64,000 nucleotides of DNA from the NCBI RefSeq assembly GCF_001620365.2, contig NZ_LQMT02000025.1, positions 35,594 to 99,593 of the forward strand, in the 5' to 3' direction. The notes under the pieces were generated by a model that saw only the letters and a list, made by a program, of their open reading frames with translations, was not told the DNA's origin and did no database searches. Made by a program: the position numbers and the translations under genes. Origin of the DNA: Amycolatopsis keratiniphila subsp. keratiniphila. GTDB lineage: Bacteria > Actinomycetota > Actinomycetes > Mycobacteriales > Pseudonocardiaceae. Below are positions 33,014-42,023 of this stretch, in pieces (the first letter of the stretch is position 1; every line of letters begins with the position of its first letter).

Positions 33014-36000
33014 ATGGGCTGGAACAACCCTCCGCGGCCATGGAAGGACCTCGCCCGCGAGCTCGCGGGCGAGGTACCGCCCGGGGACGGCGGTGACAGC
33101 CCCGCGTGGAGTGCCAAGCGGCAGGGATACCAGCGGCCCGCGGACCTGACCGGGCTGATCGGCGACGACGACGGCGCCACCGCGCGCCGGGTGCCGTACG
33201 CCGAACTGCACTGCCATTCCAACTTCAGCTTCCTCGACGGCGCGAGCCATCCCGAGGAACTGGTGGAGGAAGCCGCGCGGCTGGGCCTGGACGCGATCGC
33301 GCTCACCGATCACGACGGCATGTACGGCGTGGTGCGCTTCGCCGAAGCGGCGAGGGAGCTGGGCGTGCACACCGTCTTCGGCACGGAGCTCAGTTTCGGC
33401 CTGTCCGGCCCGCAGAACGGGTTCACCGATCCCGAGGGTGAGCACCTGCTCCTGCTGGCCAAGCAGAAGGACGGCTATCTGAGCCTGAACCGGGCGATCA
33501 CCGCCGGGCAGCTGCACGGCTTCGACCGGCGGTCGTTGTCCCCCAAGGAAAGGGCGGAGAAGGGCAGGCCGGTCTACGATCTGCGCGCGGTCGCCGAAGA
33601 GGTACGCGGGAAATGCGTCGTGCTCACCGGCTGCCGCAAGGGCGCGGTGCGCAAGGCACTCGTCACCGAAGGCCCCGCGGCGGCCGTCGTGCGGCTGAAG
33701 GAACTCATCGACTGCTTCGGCCGGGAAAACGTGTACGTCGAACTCATCGACCACAGCCTTCCCTTGGACAGCACGCACAACGACCTGTTGAGCGAGATGG
33801 CCGCGGAATTCGGGCTGCCGACGGTGGCGACCACGGCCGCGCACTACGCCCGGCCGGAGCGGGCTCCGCTCGCCGACGCGCTCAGCGCCATCCGCGCCCG
33901 GCGGGGCCTGGAGGACATGGAGGGCTGGCTGCCCGCCGCGGGGACGGCGTTCCTGCGATCGGGGGAGGAGATGGCCGAGATCTTCGCGCGGTATCCCGGC
34001 GCGGTGCAACGAGCGGCGCTGCTCGGGCGGGAGTGCGCGTTCGAACTCCACCACATCGAGCCGAAACTGCCGCCGTTCGCTGTTCCGGAAGGCCACACCG
34101 AAGCGTCCTACCTCCGGGAGCTCACCTACGAGGGCGCGAAGGAGCACGAGAAGAACAAAGACGCCGAATACCGTGAGAAAGCGCGGAAGCTGATCGAGCA
34201 CGAACTGGAGATCATCGAAGAACTGGGGTTCCCCGGCTACTTCCTGATCGTCTGGGACATCGTGCGGTTCTGCCGGGACAACAAGATCCTCTGCCAGGGC
34301 CGGGGATCGGCCGCGAACTCGGCGGTCTGTTACGCGCTCGGCATCACCAAGGTCGACGCCGTGCGCTACGGCCTGCTCTTCGAACGATTCCTCGCCCCGG
34401 AACGCGACGGTTACCCGGACATCGATCTCGACATCGAATCCGATCGCCGAGAGGAGGCGATCCAGTACGTCTACCGGAAATACGGGCGGCTGAACACCGC
34501 GCAGGTGGCGAACGTGATCACCTACCGGGCGCGGTCCGCGGTCCGGGACGCGGCGCGGGCGCTGGGGTACTCGCCCGGCCAGCAGGACGCGTGGAGCAAG
34601 CAGATCGACCGGTGGGGTGCGTTGCGGGCCACGGAAAAGGACCACGATCACGACATCCCGGAAGAAGTCGTGGAGCTGGCTTGCGCGCTCGAAGACTTCC
34701 CCCGGCATCTGGGCATCCATTCCGGTGGCATGGTGATCTGCGAACAGCCGGTGAGCGAGGTGGTCCCGATCGAATGGGCCCGCATGGAGAATCGCAGTGT
34801 CGTGCAATGGGAGAAGGACGACTGCGCCGCCGCCGGGCTGGTCAAATTCGACCTGCTCGGGCTCGGAATGTTGTCGGCCCTGCACTATATGATCGATCTG
34901 GTTCGTGACCACAAAGGGGAAGAGGTCGACATCTCCGAATTGGATCTCAAGGATCAGAACATCTACGAAATGCTCTGCCGTGCCGACGCGATCGGTGTCT
35001 TCCAGGTGGAGAGCCGCGCGCAGCTGGCCACACTGCCCCGCTTGCGCCCCAAGACGTTCTACGACCTGGCGGTCGAGGTCGCGCTCATCCGGCCCGGCCC
35101 GATCCAGGGTGGATCGGTGCATCCCTACATCCGGCGCAAGAACGGCAAGGAGAAATGGGATTTCGACCATCCGAAACTGGCCAACGCGCTGGGGAAGACA
35201 CTCGGTGTCCCGTTGTTCCAGGAACAGATGATGCAGATCGCCCTCGATATCGCCGATTTCACCCCGGCGGAGGCGGATCAGCTGCGGCACGCCATGGGCG
35301 CCAAACGTTCCGAACACAGGATGGAAAGGCTCAAACGGCGTTTCCTTGAAGGCGCCGCGAAGAACGACGTCGACGGGGAGCTGGCGGAGAAGATCTTCGG
35401 CAAGCTCAAGGCCTTCGCGAATTTCGGCTTCCCGGAGAGTCACGCGCTGAGCTTCGCCCTGCTGGTGTTCGCGAGCTCGTACTTCAAGTACTACCACCCG
35501 GACGCGTTCCTGGCGGGTTTGCTGCGGGCGCAACCGATGGGGTTCTACTCGCCGCAGTCGCTGGTCGCCGACGCGCGGCGGCACGGGGTGCGCGTGCTCG
35601 GCCCGGACATCAACGCGAGCCTCCCGCACGCGACGCTGGAACCCTTGCCGGGCGGGGAAGAACTGCTCGCCGTGCGGGGCGGTCTGTCCACCGTGCGGAT
35701 GATCGGCGAGAACCTGGCGCGGAAGATCGTCGAGGAGCGGGAACGCGATGGCCCGTTCGCGGATCTGGCGGAGGTCGCCCGGCGGGTGCGGCTGACCAAA
35801 CCGCAGGTCGAGGCGCTGGCCGCGGCCGGCGCGTTCGGTTGTTTCGGCGAGAGCAGGCGAAGCGCGCTCTGGGCGGCGGGCGCGGTCGCCGGTGAAAGCC
35901 TGGAGAAACTGCCGGGGCTCGTCACCGGGGTCAAAGCGCCGATGTTGCCGGGAATGGAGGAAATCGACATCGCGGCCGCGGACGTCTGGGCCACCGGGGT

Positions 36001-36367
36001 GTCGCCGGACAGCTTCCCGACCCAGTTCATCCGGGAACACCTCGACGAACTCGGCGTCGTCACCGCCGCGGGCCTGCGCGAGATCCCGCACGGCGCCCAG
36101 GTGCTGACCGGGGGAGCCGTGACCCATCGCCAGCGGCCGGCGACCGCGGGCGGCGTCACCTTCATGAACCTCGAAGACGAGACGGGGATGATCAACGTCA
36201 TTTGCACGATGGGTGTGTGGCAGCGTTATCACCGGGTCGCCCGCGGCAGTCCGGCCTTGCTGATCCGAGGCGTGGTCGAGCGCACCGGTGAGGTGGTGAA
36301 CGTCCTTGCCGAACAGATCCGGCATCTGCCGTTGCGGATCACCGCCAAGTCCCGTGACTTCCACTGA
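33014..36367 (+). CDS. dnaE2: Error-prone DNA polymerase DnaE2
   Basis: A 1117-residue C-family DNA polymerase used for damage-induced mutagenesis. The PHP domain begins YAELHCHSNFSFLDGASHPEELVEEA; the catalytic aspartates are in GYPDIDLDIESDRREEAIQYV (about residue 468); the finger region includes ALIRPGPIQGGSVHPYIRRKNG; an OB-fold with FMNLEDETGMINVICTMGVW closes the chain. Length and the GNNPPRPW-like start separate it from replicative DnaE1. It is last in the LexA-controlled operon. Confidence 0.96.
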   Translation: MGWNNPPRPWKDLARELAGEVPPGDGGDSPAWSAKRQGYQRPADLTGLIGDDDGATARRVPYAELHCHSNFSFLDGASHPEELVEEAARLGLDAIALTDHDGMYGVVRFAEAARELGVHTVFGTELSFGLSGPQNGFTDPEGEHLLLLAKQKDGYLSLNRAITAGQLHGFDRRSLSPKERAEKGRPVYDLRAVAEEVRGKCVVLTGCRKGAVRKALVTEGPAAAVVRLKELIDCFGRENVYVELIDHSLPLDSTHNDLLSEMAAEFGLPTVATTAAHYARPERAPLADALSAIRARRGLEDMEGWLPAAGTAFLRSGEEMAEIFARYPGAVQRAALLGRECAFELHHIEPKLPPFAVPEGHTEASYLRELTYEGAKEHEKNKDAEYREKARKLIEHELEIIEELGFPGYFLIVWDIVRFCRDNKILCQGRGSAANSAVCYALGITKVDAVRYGLLFERFLAPERDGYPDIDLDIESDRREEAIQYVYRKYGRLNTAQVANVITYRARSAVRDAARALGYSPGQQDAWSKQIDRWGALRATEKDHDHDIPEEVVELACALEDFPRHLGIHSGGMVICEQPVSEVVPIEWARMENRSVVQWEKDDCAAAGLVKFDLLGLGMLSALHYMIDLVRDHKGEEVDISELDLKDQNIYEMLCRADAIGVFQVESRAQLATLPRLRPKTFYDLAVEVALIRPGPIQGGSVHPYIRRKNGKEKWDFDHPKLANALGKTLGVPLFQEQMMQIALDIADFTPAEADQLRHAMGAKRSEHRMERLKRRFLEGAAKNDVDGELAEKIFGKLKAFANFGFPESHALSFALLVFASSYFKYYHPDAFLAGLLRAQPMGFYSPQSLVADARRHGVRVLGPDINASLPHATLEPLPGGEELLAVRGGLSTVRMIGENLARKIVEERERDGPFADLAEVARRVRLTKPQVEALAAAGAFGCFGESRRSALWAAGAVAGESLEKLPGLVTGVKAPMLPGMEEIDIAAADVWATGVSPDSFPTQFIREHLDELGVVTAAGLREIPHGAQVLTGGAVTHRQRPATAGGVTFMNLEDETGMINVICTMGVWQRYHRVARGSPALLIRGVVERTGEVVNVLAEQIRHLPLRITAKSRDFH

Positions 36368-36473
36368 ACCCTCTTGACGATCACTCGGGGGCTGTGCTGA
36401 AGTTGCGCCAGCGTCGCAGTGCACCCGGCAAAGAGACCGTCGCGGGCATGGAGGCGCCGGACCATGGGAAATC

Positions 36474-36983
36474 ATGGAAACCCCTTCTCGGACGAACGGC
36501 CGGTTGACGGCGTTCGGAAATCAACTCGTTCAGGTTCACAACTGGCTGCGTAAAGAGCTGGCCCTGCTGCACGACGACCTCGGGTCGGTCGCGGAGGGGC
36601 GTGCCGAGCGGCTGCGCGATCTCCGCGCCCATTGCCTCACCTTCTGCTCGGCGCTCACGAGGCATCACACCGGCGAGGACGGTGGCGCTTTCCTTGTACT
36701 GGCGGACAAATTCCCCGAATTGCGGCCGTCGCTCGAAGAGCTCGCGCACGACCACGGGGTGATGACCGGGATCATCGAACGGCTCGAAGAGCTGGTCGGC
36801 GGCATCGGTCCTGGGTCGAGTGAGGACGAGATCCTCGACGTCCAACGGGAACTGGATGGCCTCACGGCGATCATGGAGACGCATTTCCGGTACGAGGAGA
36901 AGCGGATCGTCGAGGTGCTCGACTCGCTGGACATGCCGGAGTGGCAGGAGTCGCAGCCGGCTTTCCTGCTGAAGACGCATTAG
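36474..36983 (+). CDS. Hemerythrin HHE-domain protein
   Basis: A 169-residue four-helix protein with the di-iron ligand series: H in QVHNWLRKEL, HH and E in TRHHTGEDG, H in LAHDHGVMTG, and H plus E in ETHFRYEEKRIVEVL. Such proteins bind oxygen, nitric oxide or redox signals through a di-iron site. It stands alone, 106 bp after dnaE2. Confidence 0.85.
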   Translation: METPSRTNGRLTAFGNQLVQVHNWLRKELALLHDDLGSVAEGRAERLRDLRAHCLTFCSALTRHHTGEDGGAFLVLADKFPELRPSLEELAHDHGVMTGIIERLEELVGGIGPGSSEDEILDVQRELDGLTAIMETHFRYEEKRIVEVLDSLDMPEWQESQPAFLLKTH

Positions 36984-37049
36984 GACACGATCTGTCCTAT
37001 ACGGGTTCTAGCGTTCTTCTCATCGCACACGACGACTGAGGAGAACCCG

Positions 37050-37532
37050 ATGACCAACCCGATCCCCGACGGCTACCACTCGGTCACCCCGTGGATCATC
37101 TCGCGCGACACCGCGGGCGTGATCGACTTCCTGAAGCGCGTTTTCGAGGCCGAGCCGCTCGGTGAACCGGTGTACGTCGAAGGAGGGAAGATCGGGCACG
37201 CCGAGGTCCGCATCGGCGATTCGGTCGTCATGTTGTTCGACGCGAAGGACGACTGGGTCGACACTCCGGCATATCTGCGGCTCTACGTCGAGGACAGCAT
37301 CGAGACGCAGCGCCGGGCGATCGAGGCGGGGGCCGAGGAGGTCACGAAGCAGACCGAACTCTTCTTCGGCGACCGTGTCGGGCGGGTCCTCGACCCGTTC
37401 GGCAACCTGTGGTGGATCCAGACCCGGCTGGTCGATCTCGATTATCCGGAGATGGAGCGACGGATGAACGACCCGAAGTTCATCGAGGCCATGAACTACG
37501 TGGCGAGCTCGAAGATCATCCCGAGCCGCTGA
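37050..37532 (+). CDS. VOC-family protein (PhnB/glyoxalase-like)
   Basis: A 160-residue VOC protein beginning NPIPDGYHSVTPWIISRDTAGVIDFLKRVFEAEPL, then GKIGHAEVRIGDSVVMLFDAKDD and GRVLDPFGNLWWIQTRL, the PhnB-like layout. The ATG has GAGGAG upstream. Function unknown. It ends about 140 bp before the reverse transcriptase gene, with the gap holding strong hairpins. Confidence 0.83.
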   Translation: MTNPIPDGYHSVTPWIISRDTAGVIDFLKRVFEAEPLGEPVYVEGGKIGHAEVRIGDSVVMLFDAKDDWVDTPAYLRLYVEDSIETQRRAIEAGAEEVTKQTELFFGDRVGRVLDPFGNLWWIQTRLVDLDYPEMERRMNDPKFIEAMNYVASSKIIPSR

Positions 37533-37569
37533 AATCGGTAGGGTGGTGGCAGCGACGCGGAGGTGAGCC

Positions 37570-37607
37570 GGTGGATCGCCACCCACTCCGGGGCAACCCC
37601 GGGGAGT
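37570..37607 (+). ncRNA. Candidate structured RNA upstream of the reverse transcriptase
   Basis: Two adjacent hairpins: GGTGG-atcg-CCACC (37570-37583) and ACT-CCGGGG-caa-CCCCGG-gg-AGT (37585-37607). Further GC-rich dyads extend to the RT start at 37672. In retrons a structured RNA precedes the RT gene and serves as template and primer. I cannot identify the flanking a1/a2 repeats or the branching guanosine with confidence, so this is only a candidate. Confidence 0.35.
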
Positions 37608-37671
37608 ACGAAGTCAGCCAGGCAAGGCGCCCCGCGCGAGCGCGGCATGCTTCGCGTACGAGTCCGCGCGG

Positions 37672-38739
37672 ATGACAGGAGAAAGAGTCACCCCCGCGTC
37701 GCTGCTCGGCCCCATGCCGGTCTGGCGATTCCAAGTGGCCCGCTGGACGACGTTCGACGAGTGCGCCGCCGCGCTCGATCTGACACCCGGCGAACTCTCG
37801 TGGTTCGCCGACGCGAAGAGCTGGAACAGGCGTGCGGCCGAGCCGGTCCGGCATTACACCTACCGCTGGATCCCGACCGCCTCGGGCGGCGTGCGGCTCA
37901 TCGAGCGGCCGAAACCGCGGCTCGCCGAATTGCAGCGCCGGATCGTGCGGCACGTCGTCGACGCGCTACCGGTGCACGAGGCCGCGCACGGGTTCCGGCG
38001 CGGGCGTTCGCCGCTGTCGTGCGCCGCGCCGCACGCCGGCCGGGAGACCGTGGTCAGAATGGACCTCGAAGGGTTCTTCCCGACGGTGTCCGCGCGCCGG
38101 ATCTCGGCGTTGCTCGCCCTCGCCGGCTATCCGCCCGCGGTGGCGGAGGCGCTGGCGGGTGTGCTCACCACCGCCGTTCCGCCCGATGTCCTCGCCACCG
38201 TGCCCGGCAGTCGGCGGGATCCGGCGCGCACGCGGCTGCTGAGCAACCTGGCGGCCACGCATCTGCCGCAGGGCGCGCCGTCCTCGCCCTCGGTCGCGAA
38301 CGCGGTCACGCACCATCTGGACCGCCGGCTCGACGGGCTCGCGCGAGCACTGGGCGCGACGTACACGCGGTACGCCGACGATCTGGCGTTCTCCGGGGAT
38401 TCCCTGCCACTGCACCGGTTGCTGCCCGGTGTCCGGCGGATCGTGACCGGCGAGGGTTTCCGGCTGCGGGACGACAAGACGTCGATCGCCGGCGCGCACC
38501 AGCGGCAACGGGTCGCGGGCCTGGTGGTCAACAGCGCGCCCGCCGCGACGCGTGCCGACTACGACGCCCTGCGCGCCCTGCTCCACAACTGTGCCCGAAC
38601 CGGCCCGGAAGCACAGAACCGGGGCGGGCATCCGGACTTCCGTGCCCATCTGCTCGGCCGGATCGGCTGGATCGCCGCGTCCTCGGAGCGCCGAGCCGCG
38701 AAGCTGCGCGACTTGTTCGGCGGGATCACCTGGCCGTGA
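37672..38739 (+). CDS. Retron-like reverse transcriptase
   Basis: A 355-residue RNA-directed DNA polymerase. The motifs appear in order: YRWIPTASGGVRLIERPKPRLAELQR (RT1-2), AHGFRRGRS, DLEGFFPTV (first catalytic Asp, about 131), LPQGAPSSPSVAN (about 198-210), RYADDLAFSG (catalytic YADD at 234-237), RLRDDKT, and VAGLVVN (about 281-287), the VTG-like motif of retron RTs. The short C-terminal thumb resembles stand-alone retron RTs. There is no maturase or integrase domain and no group II intron context. It is 25 bp upstream of a pentapeptide-repeat gene, probably in the same operon. ATG 37672 follows a GGATGACAGGAG context; a later ATG near 37714 is possible. Confidence 0.9.
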   Translation: MTGERVTPASLLGPMPVWRFQVARWTTFDECAAALDLTPGELSWFADAKSWNRRAAEPVRHYTYRWIPTASGGVRLIERPKPRLAELQRRIVRHVVDALPVHEAAHGFRRGRSPLSCAAPHAGRETVVRMDLEGFFPTVSARRISALLALAGYPPAVAEALAGVLTTAVPPDVLATVPGSRRDPARTRLLSNLAATHLPQGAPSSPSVANAVTHHLDRRLDGLARALGATYTRYADDLAFSGDSLPLHRLLPGVRRIVTGEGFRLRDDKTSIAGAHQRQRVAGLVVNSAPAATRADYDALRALLHNCARTGPEAQNRGGHPDFRAHLLGRIGWIAASSERRAAKLRDLFGGITWP

Positions 38740-38764
38740 CCGGGTATGCGATCCTGGAGGGGTG

Positions 38765-39349
38765 ATGGAGACTGCGGAGGATTACCGAGAAGCCGTCCTT
38801 TCCCAGCAATGGTGGGAAAAACGCAGTTTCGTCGGCTGTGATTTCACCGAAGCCGATCTGCGCGGGCTGCGCACTCAAGGCTGCACCTTCGACCAGTGCG
38901 ACTTCACCAAGACGGACTTCGAGGGCTCGCGCCACGAGGCGTCGGCGTTCCGCTCGTGCACCTTCGACCGCAGTGTACTGGCGGGCACGCGGTGGAGCTC
39001 CTGTTCGATGCTCGGATCGTCCTTTGTGGACTGCCGGTTCCAGAAGATCGCCTTCACCGAATGCGATCTTTCGCTGGTCTCGCTCAGCAAGGCTCGTCTG
39101 TCCAAAGTAGATCTCGGTGGACTGCGGCTGCGTGAGGCGAACCTGCTGGACGCGGACCTGACCGGCGCCGACCTGCGCGGTGCCGATCTCACCGGTGCCC
39201 GGCTGGCGGGTGCGAAACTCGAAGGCGCGGACCTGCGCGGCGCGCGGCTCGACGCGAACGGCCTGGTGCAGGCGAACCTCTCCGGTGTCCACGTGGACAC
39301 CGAGACCGCGATCGCCTACGCCGCCGCGCACGGCCTCGTCATCCACTGA
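38765..39349 (+). CDS. Pentapeptide-repeat protein
   Basis: A 194-residue protein that is almost entirely a right-handed beta-helix of A(D/N)LxG-type repeats: CDFTEADLRGL, CDFTKTDFEGS, then the regular run ANLLDADLTGADLRGADLTGAR and LEGADLRGARL. No membrane or toxin domain is fused. ATG 38765 has GGAGGGG directly upstream. Pentapeptide-repeat proteins often mimic DNA or act as protein-binding scaffolds. Lying 25 bp after the reverse transcriptase and before a strong terminator-like hairpin, it is the natural candidate partner of the RT. Confidence 0.88.
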   Translation: METAEDYREAVLSQQWWEKRSFVGCDFTEADLRGLRTQGCTFDQCDFTKTDFEGSRHEASAFRSCTFDRSVLAGTRWSSCSMLGSSFVDCRFQKIAFTECDLSLVSLSKARLSKVDLGGLRLREANLLDADLTGADLRGADLTGARLAGAKLEGADLRGARLDANGLVQANLSGVHVDTETAIAYAAAHGLVIH

Positions 39350-39361
39350 CCCCGACCCCGG

Positions 39362-39418
39362 ATGTCATGAAAGGGTCGTTCCTGACGAAAAACGTCAGGA
39401 ACGACCCTTTCATGACAT
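39362..39418. terminator. Family B hairpin between convergent genes
   Basis: Perfect 26 bp arms around a 5 base loop (AAAAA); the arm includes GTCATGAAAGGGTCGTTCC. It lies between the pentapeptide gene end (39349) and the TNT gene end (39426) and can terminate both strands. The same arm core recurs at 60274-60328. Confidence 0.8.
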
Positions 39419-39425
39419 TTGAGCG

Positions 39426-42023
39426 CTAGTCGATCGGCGGTTCGCCCGGGTCCAGCTCGATGAGGTCGCCCTCGGCGAGCAATTCCTCGATGGACGCGGG
39501 CAGCAGGTACGCCGACCCGCCACCCGGCTGGTTGAACCAGGGGATCGCGACACCGGCGAGGGCTTCGAGCGGACGCTGCACGCGGTACACGTGGTACGGC
39601 CGGTTCACCCACTCCGGCACGAGCGAGCGCTCCTCGAACGGCGTCCCGGCCGCGTAGGTCAGGTTGCCGTTCGGGCCGCCGAAGCGGTCCAGTTCGCTGC
39701 CGGCGGGCAGCTCACGCAGCTCCTTGCCGCGGAACAGCGTCAGCGGCGGCTCGCCGTTGAGCGGCGAGATCGGCCAGTTCTGCTTGGCGTCGGGCGCCCC
39801 GGCGTTCGCCGCGGCCGGCGGACGGGCCGGTTCCTCGCGCCGCATCGGCGGCGGCGGGGGAGGCGGCGTCACCGGCGGCTCACGCCGCGGCGGCGCGGGC
39901 GGCGGGCTCGCCAGCACCGGGTTCGGCCGCGACGGGGGCGCGGGCGGGACCGGAGCGGGGGCGGGCTCGTCGTCCGGATCGTCCCCGAGCAGCTCCTCGG
40001 CCGTCGTGAACGCGGTCTGCTCCTGTGCCGGGATCGACTCCCGCGGCTGCACCGGATGCGAACCGGTCGCGATCTCGGGGGACAGCGTCGCCAGCACGGG
40101 AGGCGCCGGAGCGGGCTCCTCGACAGGCGGTTCTTCGACGGCGGGCTCCTCCTCGGGAGGCGGGGCGCCGTTCGGGTTCAGCAGGACCTTGCCGAGCATG
40201 AACGCGGCCGCGTCCTCGGCGTCGCCGAACACCGCCGGGTTGGTCAGCTTCCCGTCGTACCAGCCGACCCGCCAGCCGCCACCGTCGACCTGCTCGACGC
40301 TCCAGCCGTGCTCGGCGGGGGCGCCGATGCGGTAGACGTCTTCGGGCACGTCGAGGTCGTCGAACTTCGCCTGGAGCTCGTTCAGCACCGGCACGGGGTG
40401 CTCGGCGCGGCGTCGCGGCGCTTCCTCGCGTCGCGGCTCGGGCTCCGGCTGGGGCGCGGGAGTGGTAGCAAAGGTCCCCCGCTCCTGCGGTGGGGCGTCG
40501 ACCTGCGTGACCTCGGAATCCGACGGCGGCGGGGCCACGTTCGGCTCCGCGTCGTGCGTCAGGAGAGGCAGCTCAGGACCGGCGTCGGCCTGCTCGACCG
40601 GCGTGTAGCCGGTGGTCGCCTCCTCCTCCGGAGGCGCGTACGGCTGCTCTTCTTCCTGCCGCGCGTACGCTTCCTGCTCCTCCACGTGAGGAGGCTGCTC
40701 GTAGGCGTCGGCCTGCGGAGCCCGCGCGTACGTGGTCGCCTCCGGGTCGGCGATTCGCGGTTCCGGCTCGGTGTCCTGCCGGGCCTCGTCGGTGTAGGCG
40801 TCCTGTTCGGACGTGTACGGGTCTTCGTAACCCTCTTCGTACTGCTGCTCGGCGGCGGCCTCGTGGAAGTCCTGCGCCTGGTAGTCCTGGGTGTCGTAGT
40901 CGTCTTCGTACCGCTGGGCCTGCTCGGCCTGGTCCGGCACGGTGGATTCGGCGGCGGGAACGGCCGCCGCCGCGGCGACCGGTGCCGCGGCCGCGGCGGC
41001 CACCGCGGCCGGATCCGGGCCCTGCTGGTGCGGCGGCGGGACGGGCGGTTGGGCGGGGGGCTGGTTCGGGCCAGGACCACCGGGACCGGGCTGTCCAGGA
41101 CCGGCCTGCGGAGACGGCGCCGGACCGTTCTGCGGCGGCGGGCCCGCGGGCACGCCGTTGGGGCCACCCGGGCCGGGGCGCTGCTGCGGGGGCTGATTCC
41201 CCCGGGTGAGGTACCCCGCCGCGGCCTGCAGCGTCGGGGCGTCGACCTCGGGCAGCGTGAAGTCGTTCTGCCGGACGTGGTCGATCAGGTCGAGCTCCGG
41301 CGAGACGCCGTACTCGCGCAGATAGAAGTTGACGGCGGCGGGCCAGATCCACTGCCCGTCGCTGTGGAAGGCGACCGGGACGGTGGCCTCGGGCGTCTGG
41401 GCGAGCCGGTCGATGTCGTAGCCGCGTTCGGTGACCACCAGCGGCGCGCGGTCGAGGTATTCGAGCAGCCTGTCCTGCTCCTCGATCTCCAGGTCGGGCC
41501 GGTTGATCACCGGACGCCCGGCCGGGCCGATGGTGTCGAAGATGCGGGCGATGCGGAAATGCGGTCCGGGCTGCTCGGGGCCGAGGCCGGACATGCGCCG
41601 GATCAGCCATTCGGGCACGTTCTCCTCGGAGCGGGGGAACATGCGCAGCTCGTCGGAGAGCGCCTGCGGAGGCGGCGCGAGGCGCCACTGCGGCTCGTCG
41701 CGGTTGTACTCGAGGTTGTAGCTGGACGGGTGGTCGAGCTGGTAACGGGCGTTGAACCAGGTGCCGCGGCCGTCGCGGTACATCCCGGCACGGAGCCTGC
41801 CGAACAGCGTCGCGATGTCGTGCGTCGCGACCCACTCGTGCGAGGTGCCGTCCTCGGTGATGATCTCGCCGGTCATCTCGTGGTACCTGCCGACGGCTCG
41901 GTACTCGGCGGTCACCTTCCGCCAATCACGCGGAGCGGCCCGCAGCAGGGCGAGGCCGATCTGTTTGACCAGGGTGTCCTGCTCGGTCGCGTTCAACTGA
42001 GTCGTCGGTTGTGCCACGGTCAC
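39426..42023 (-). CDS. TNT-domain (NAD glycohydrolase-type) toxin-like protein
   Basis: An 865-residue multidomain protein. The C-terminal about 110 residues match the tuberculosis necrotizing toxin fold: SELDRFGGPNGNLTYAAGTPFEERS, then YHVYRVQRPL, IPWFNQPGGGSAYLL and EELLAEGDLIEL. The N-terminal about 150 residues (LALLRAAPRDWRKVTAEYRAVG onward) resemble YezG/DUF600 proteins, usually seen as immunity domains. Between them lie long Pro/Gln/Glu-rich disordered tracts. TNT cleaves NAD+. Where I expect a catalytic Gln (GGGTQ) this protein has GGGSA, so activity is uncertain. No cognate immunity gene is adjacent. GTG starts at 42023 or 42017 are both possible. Confidence 0.82.
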   Translation of the reverse strand: MTVAQPTTQLNATEQDTLVKQIGLALLRAAPRDWRKVTAEYRAVGRYHEMTGEIITEDGTSHEWVATHDIATLFGRLRAGMYRDGRGTWFNARYQLDHPSSYNLEYNRDEPQWRLAPPPQALSDELRMFPRSEENVPEWLIRRMSGLGPEQPGPHFRIARIFDTIGPAGRPVINRPDLEIEEQDRLLEYLDRAPLVVTERGYDIDRLAQTPEATVPVAFHSDGQWIWPAAVNFYLREYGVSPELDLIDHVRQNDFTLPEVDAPTLQAAAGYLTRGNQPPQQRPGPGGPNGVPAGPPPQNGPAPSPQAGPGQPGPGGPGPNQPPAQPPVPPPHQQGPDPAAVAAAAAAPVAAAAAVPAAESTVPDQAEQAQRYEDDYDTQDYQAQDFHEAAAEQQYEEGYEDPYTSEQDAYTDEARQDTEPEPRIADPEATTYARAPQADAYEQPPHVEEQEAYARQEEEQPYAPPEEEATTGYTPVEQADAGPELPLLTHDAEPNVAPPPSDSEVTQVDAPPQERGTFATTPAPQPEPEPRREEAPRRRAEHPVPVLNELQAKFDDLDVPEDVYRIGAPAEHGWSVEQVDGGGWRVGWYDGKLTNPAVFGDAEDAAAFMLGKVLLNPNGAPPPEEEPAVEEPPVEEPAPAPPVLATLSPEIATGSHPVQPRESIPAQEQTAFTTAEELLGDDPDDEPAPAPVPPAPPSRPNPVLASPPPAPPRREPPVTPPPPPPPMRREEPARPPAAANAGAPDAKQNWPISPLNGEPPLTLFRGKELRELPAGSELDRFGGPNGNLTYAAGTPFEERSLVPEWVNRPYHVYRVQRPLEALAGVAIPWFNQPGGGSAYLLPASIEELLAEGDLIELDPGEPPID

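Noticed and set aside
32093..36475. A 1460-codon open frame on the minus strand
   Set aside because: It is the antisense shadow of imuB and dnaE2; its translation is Arg/His/Gln-rich without domains, as expected opposite high-GC genes.
37672..38739. RT as part of a group II intron or diversity-generating element
   Set aside because: No maturase X or HNH domain, no intron domain V structure, and no variable-repeat/template-repeat pair is visible around it.
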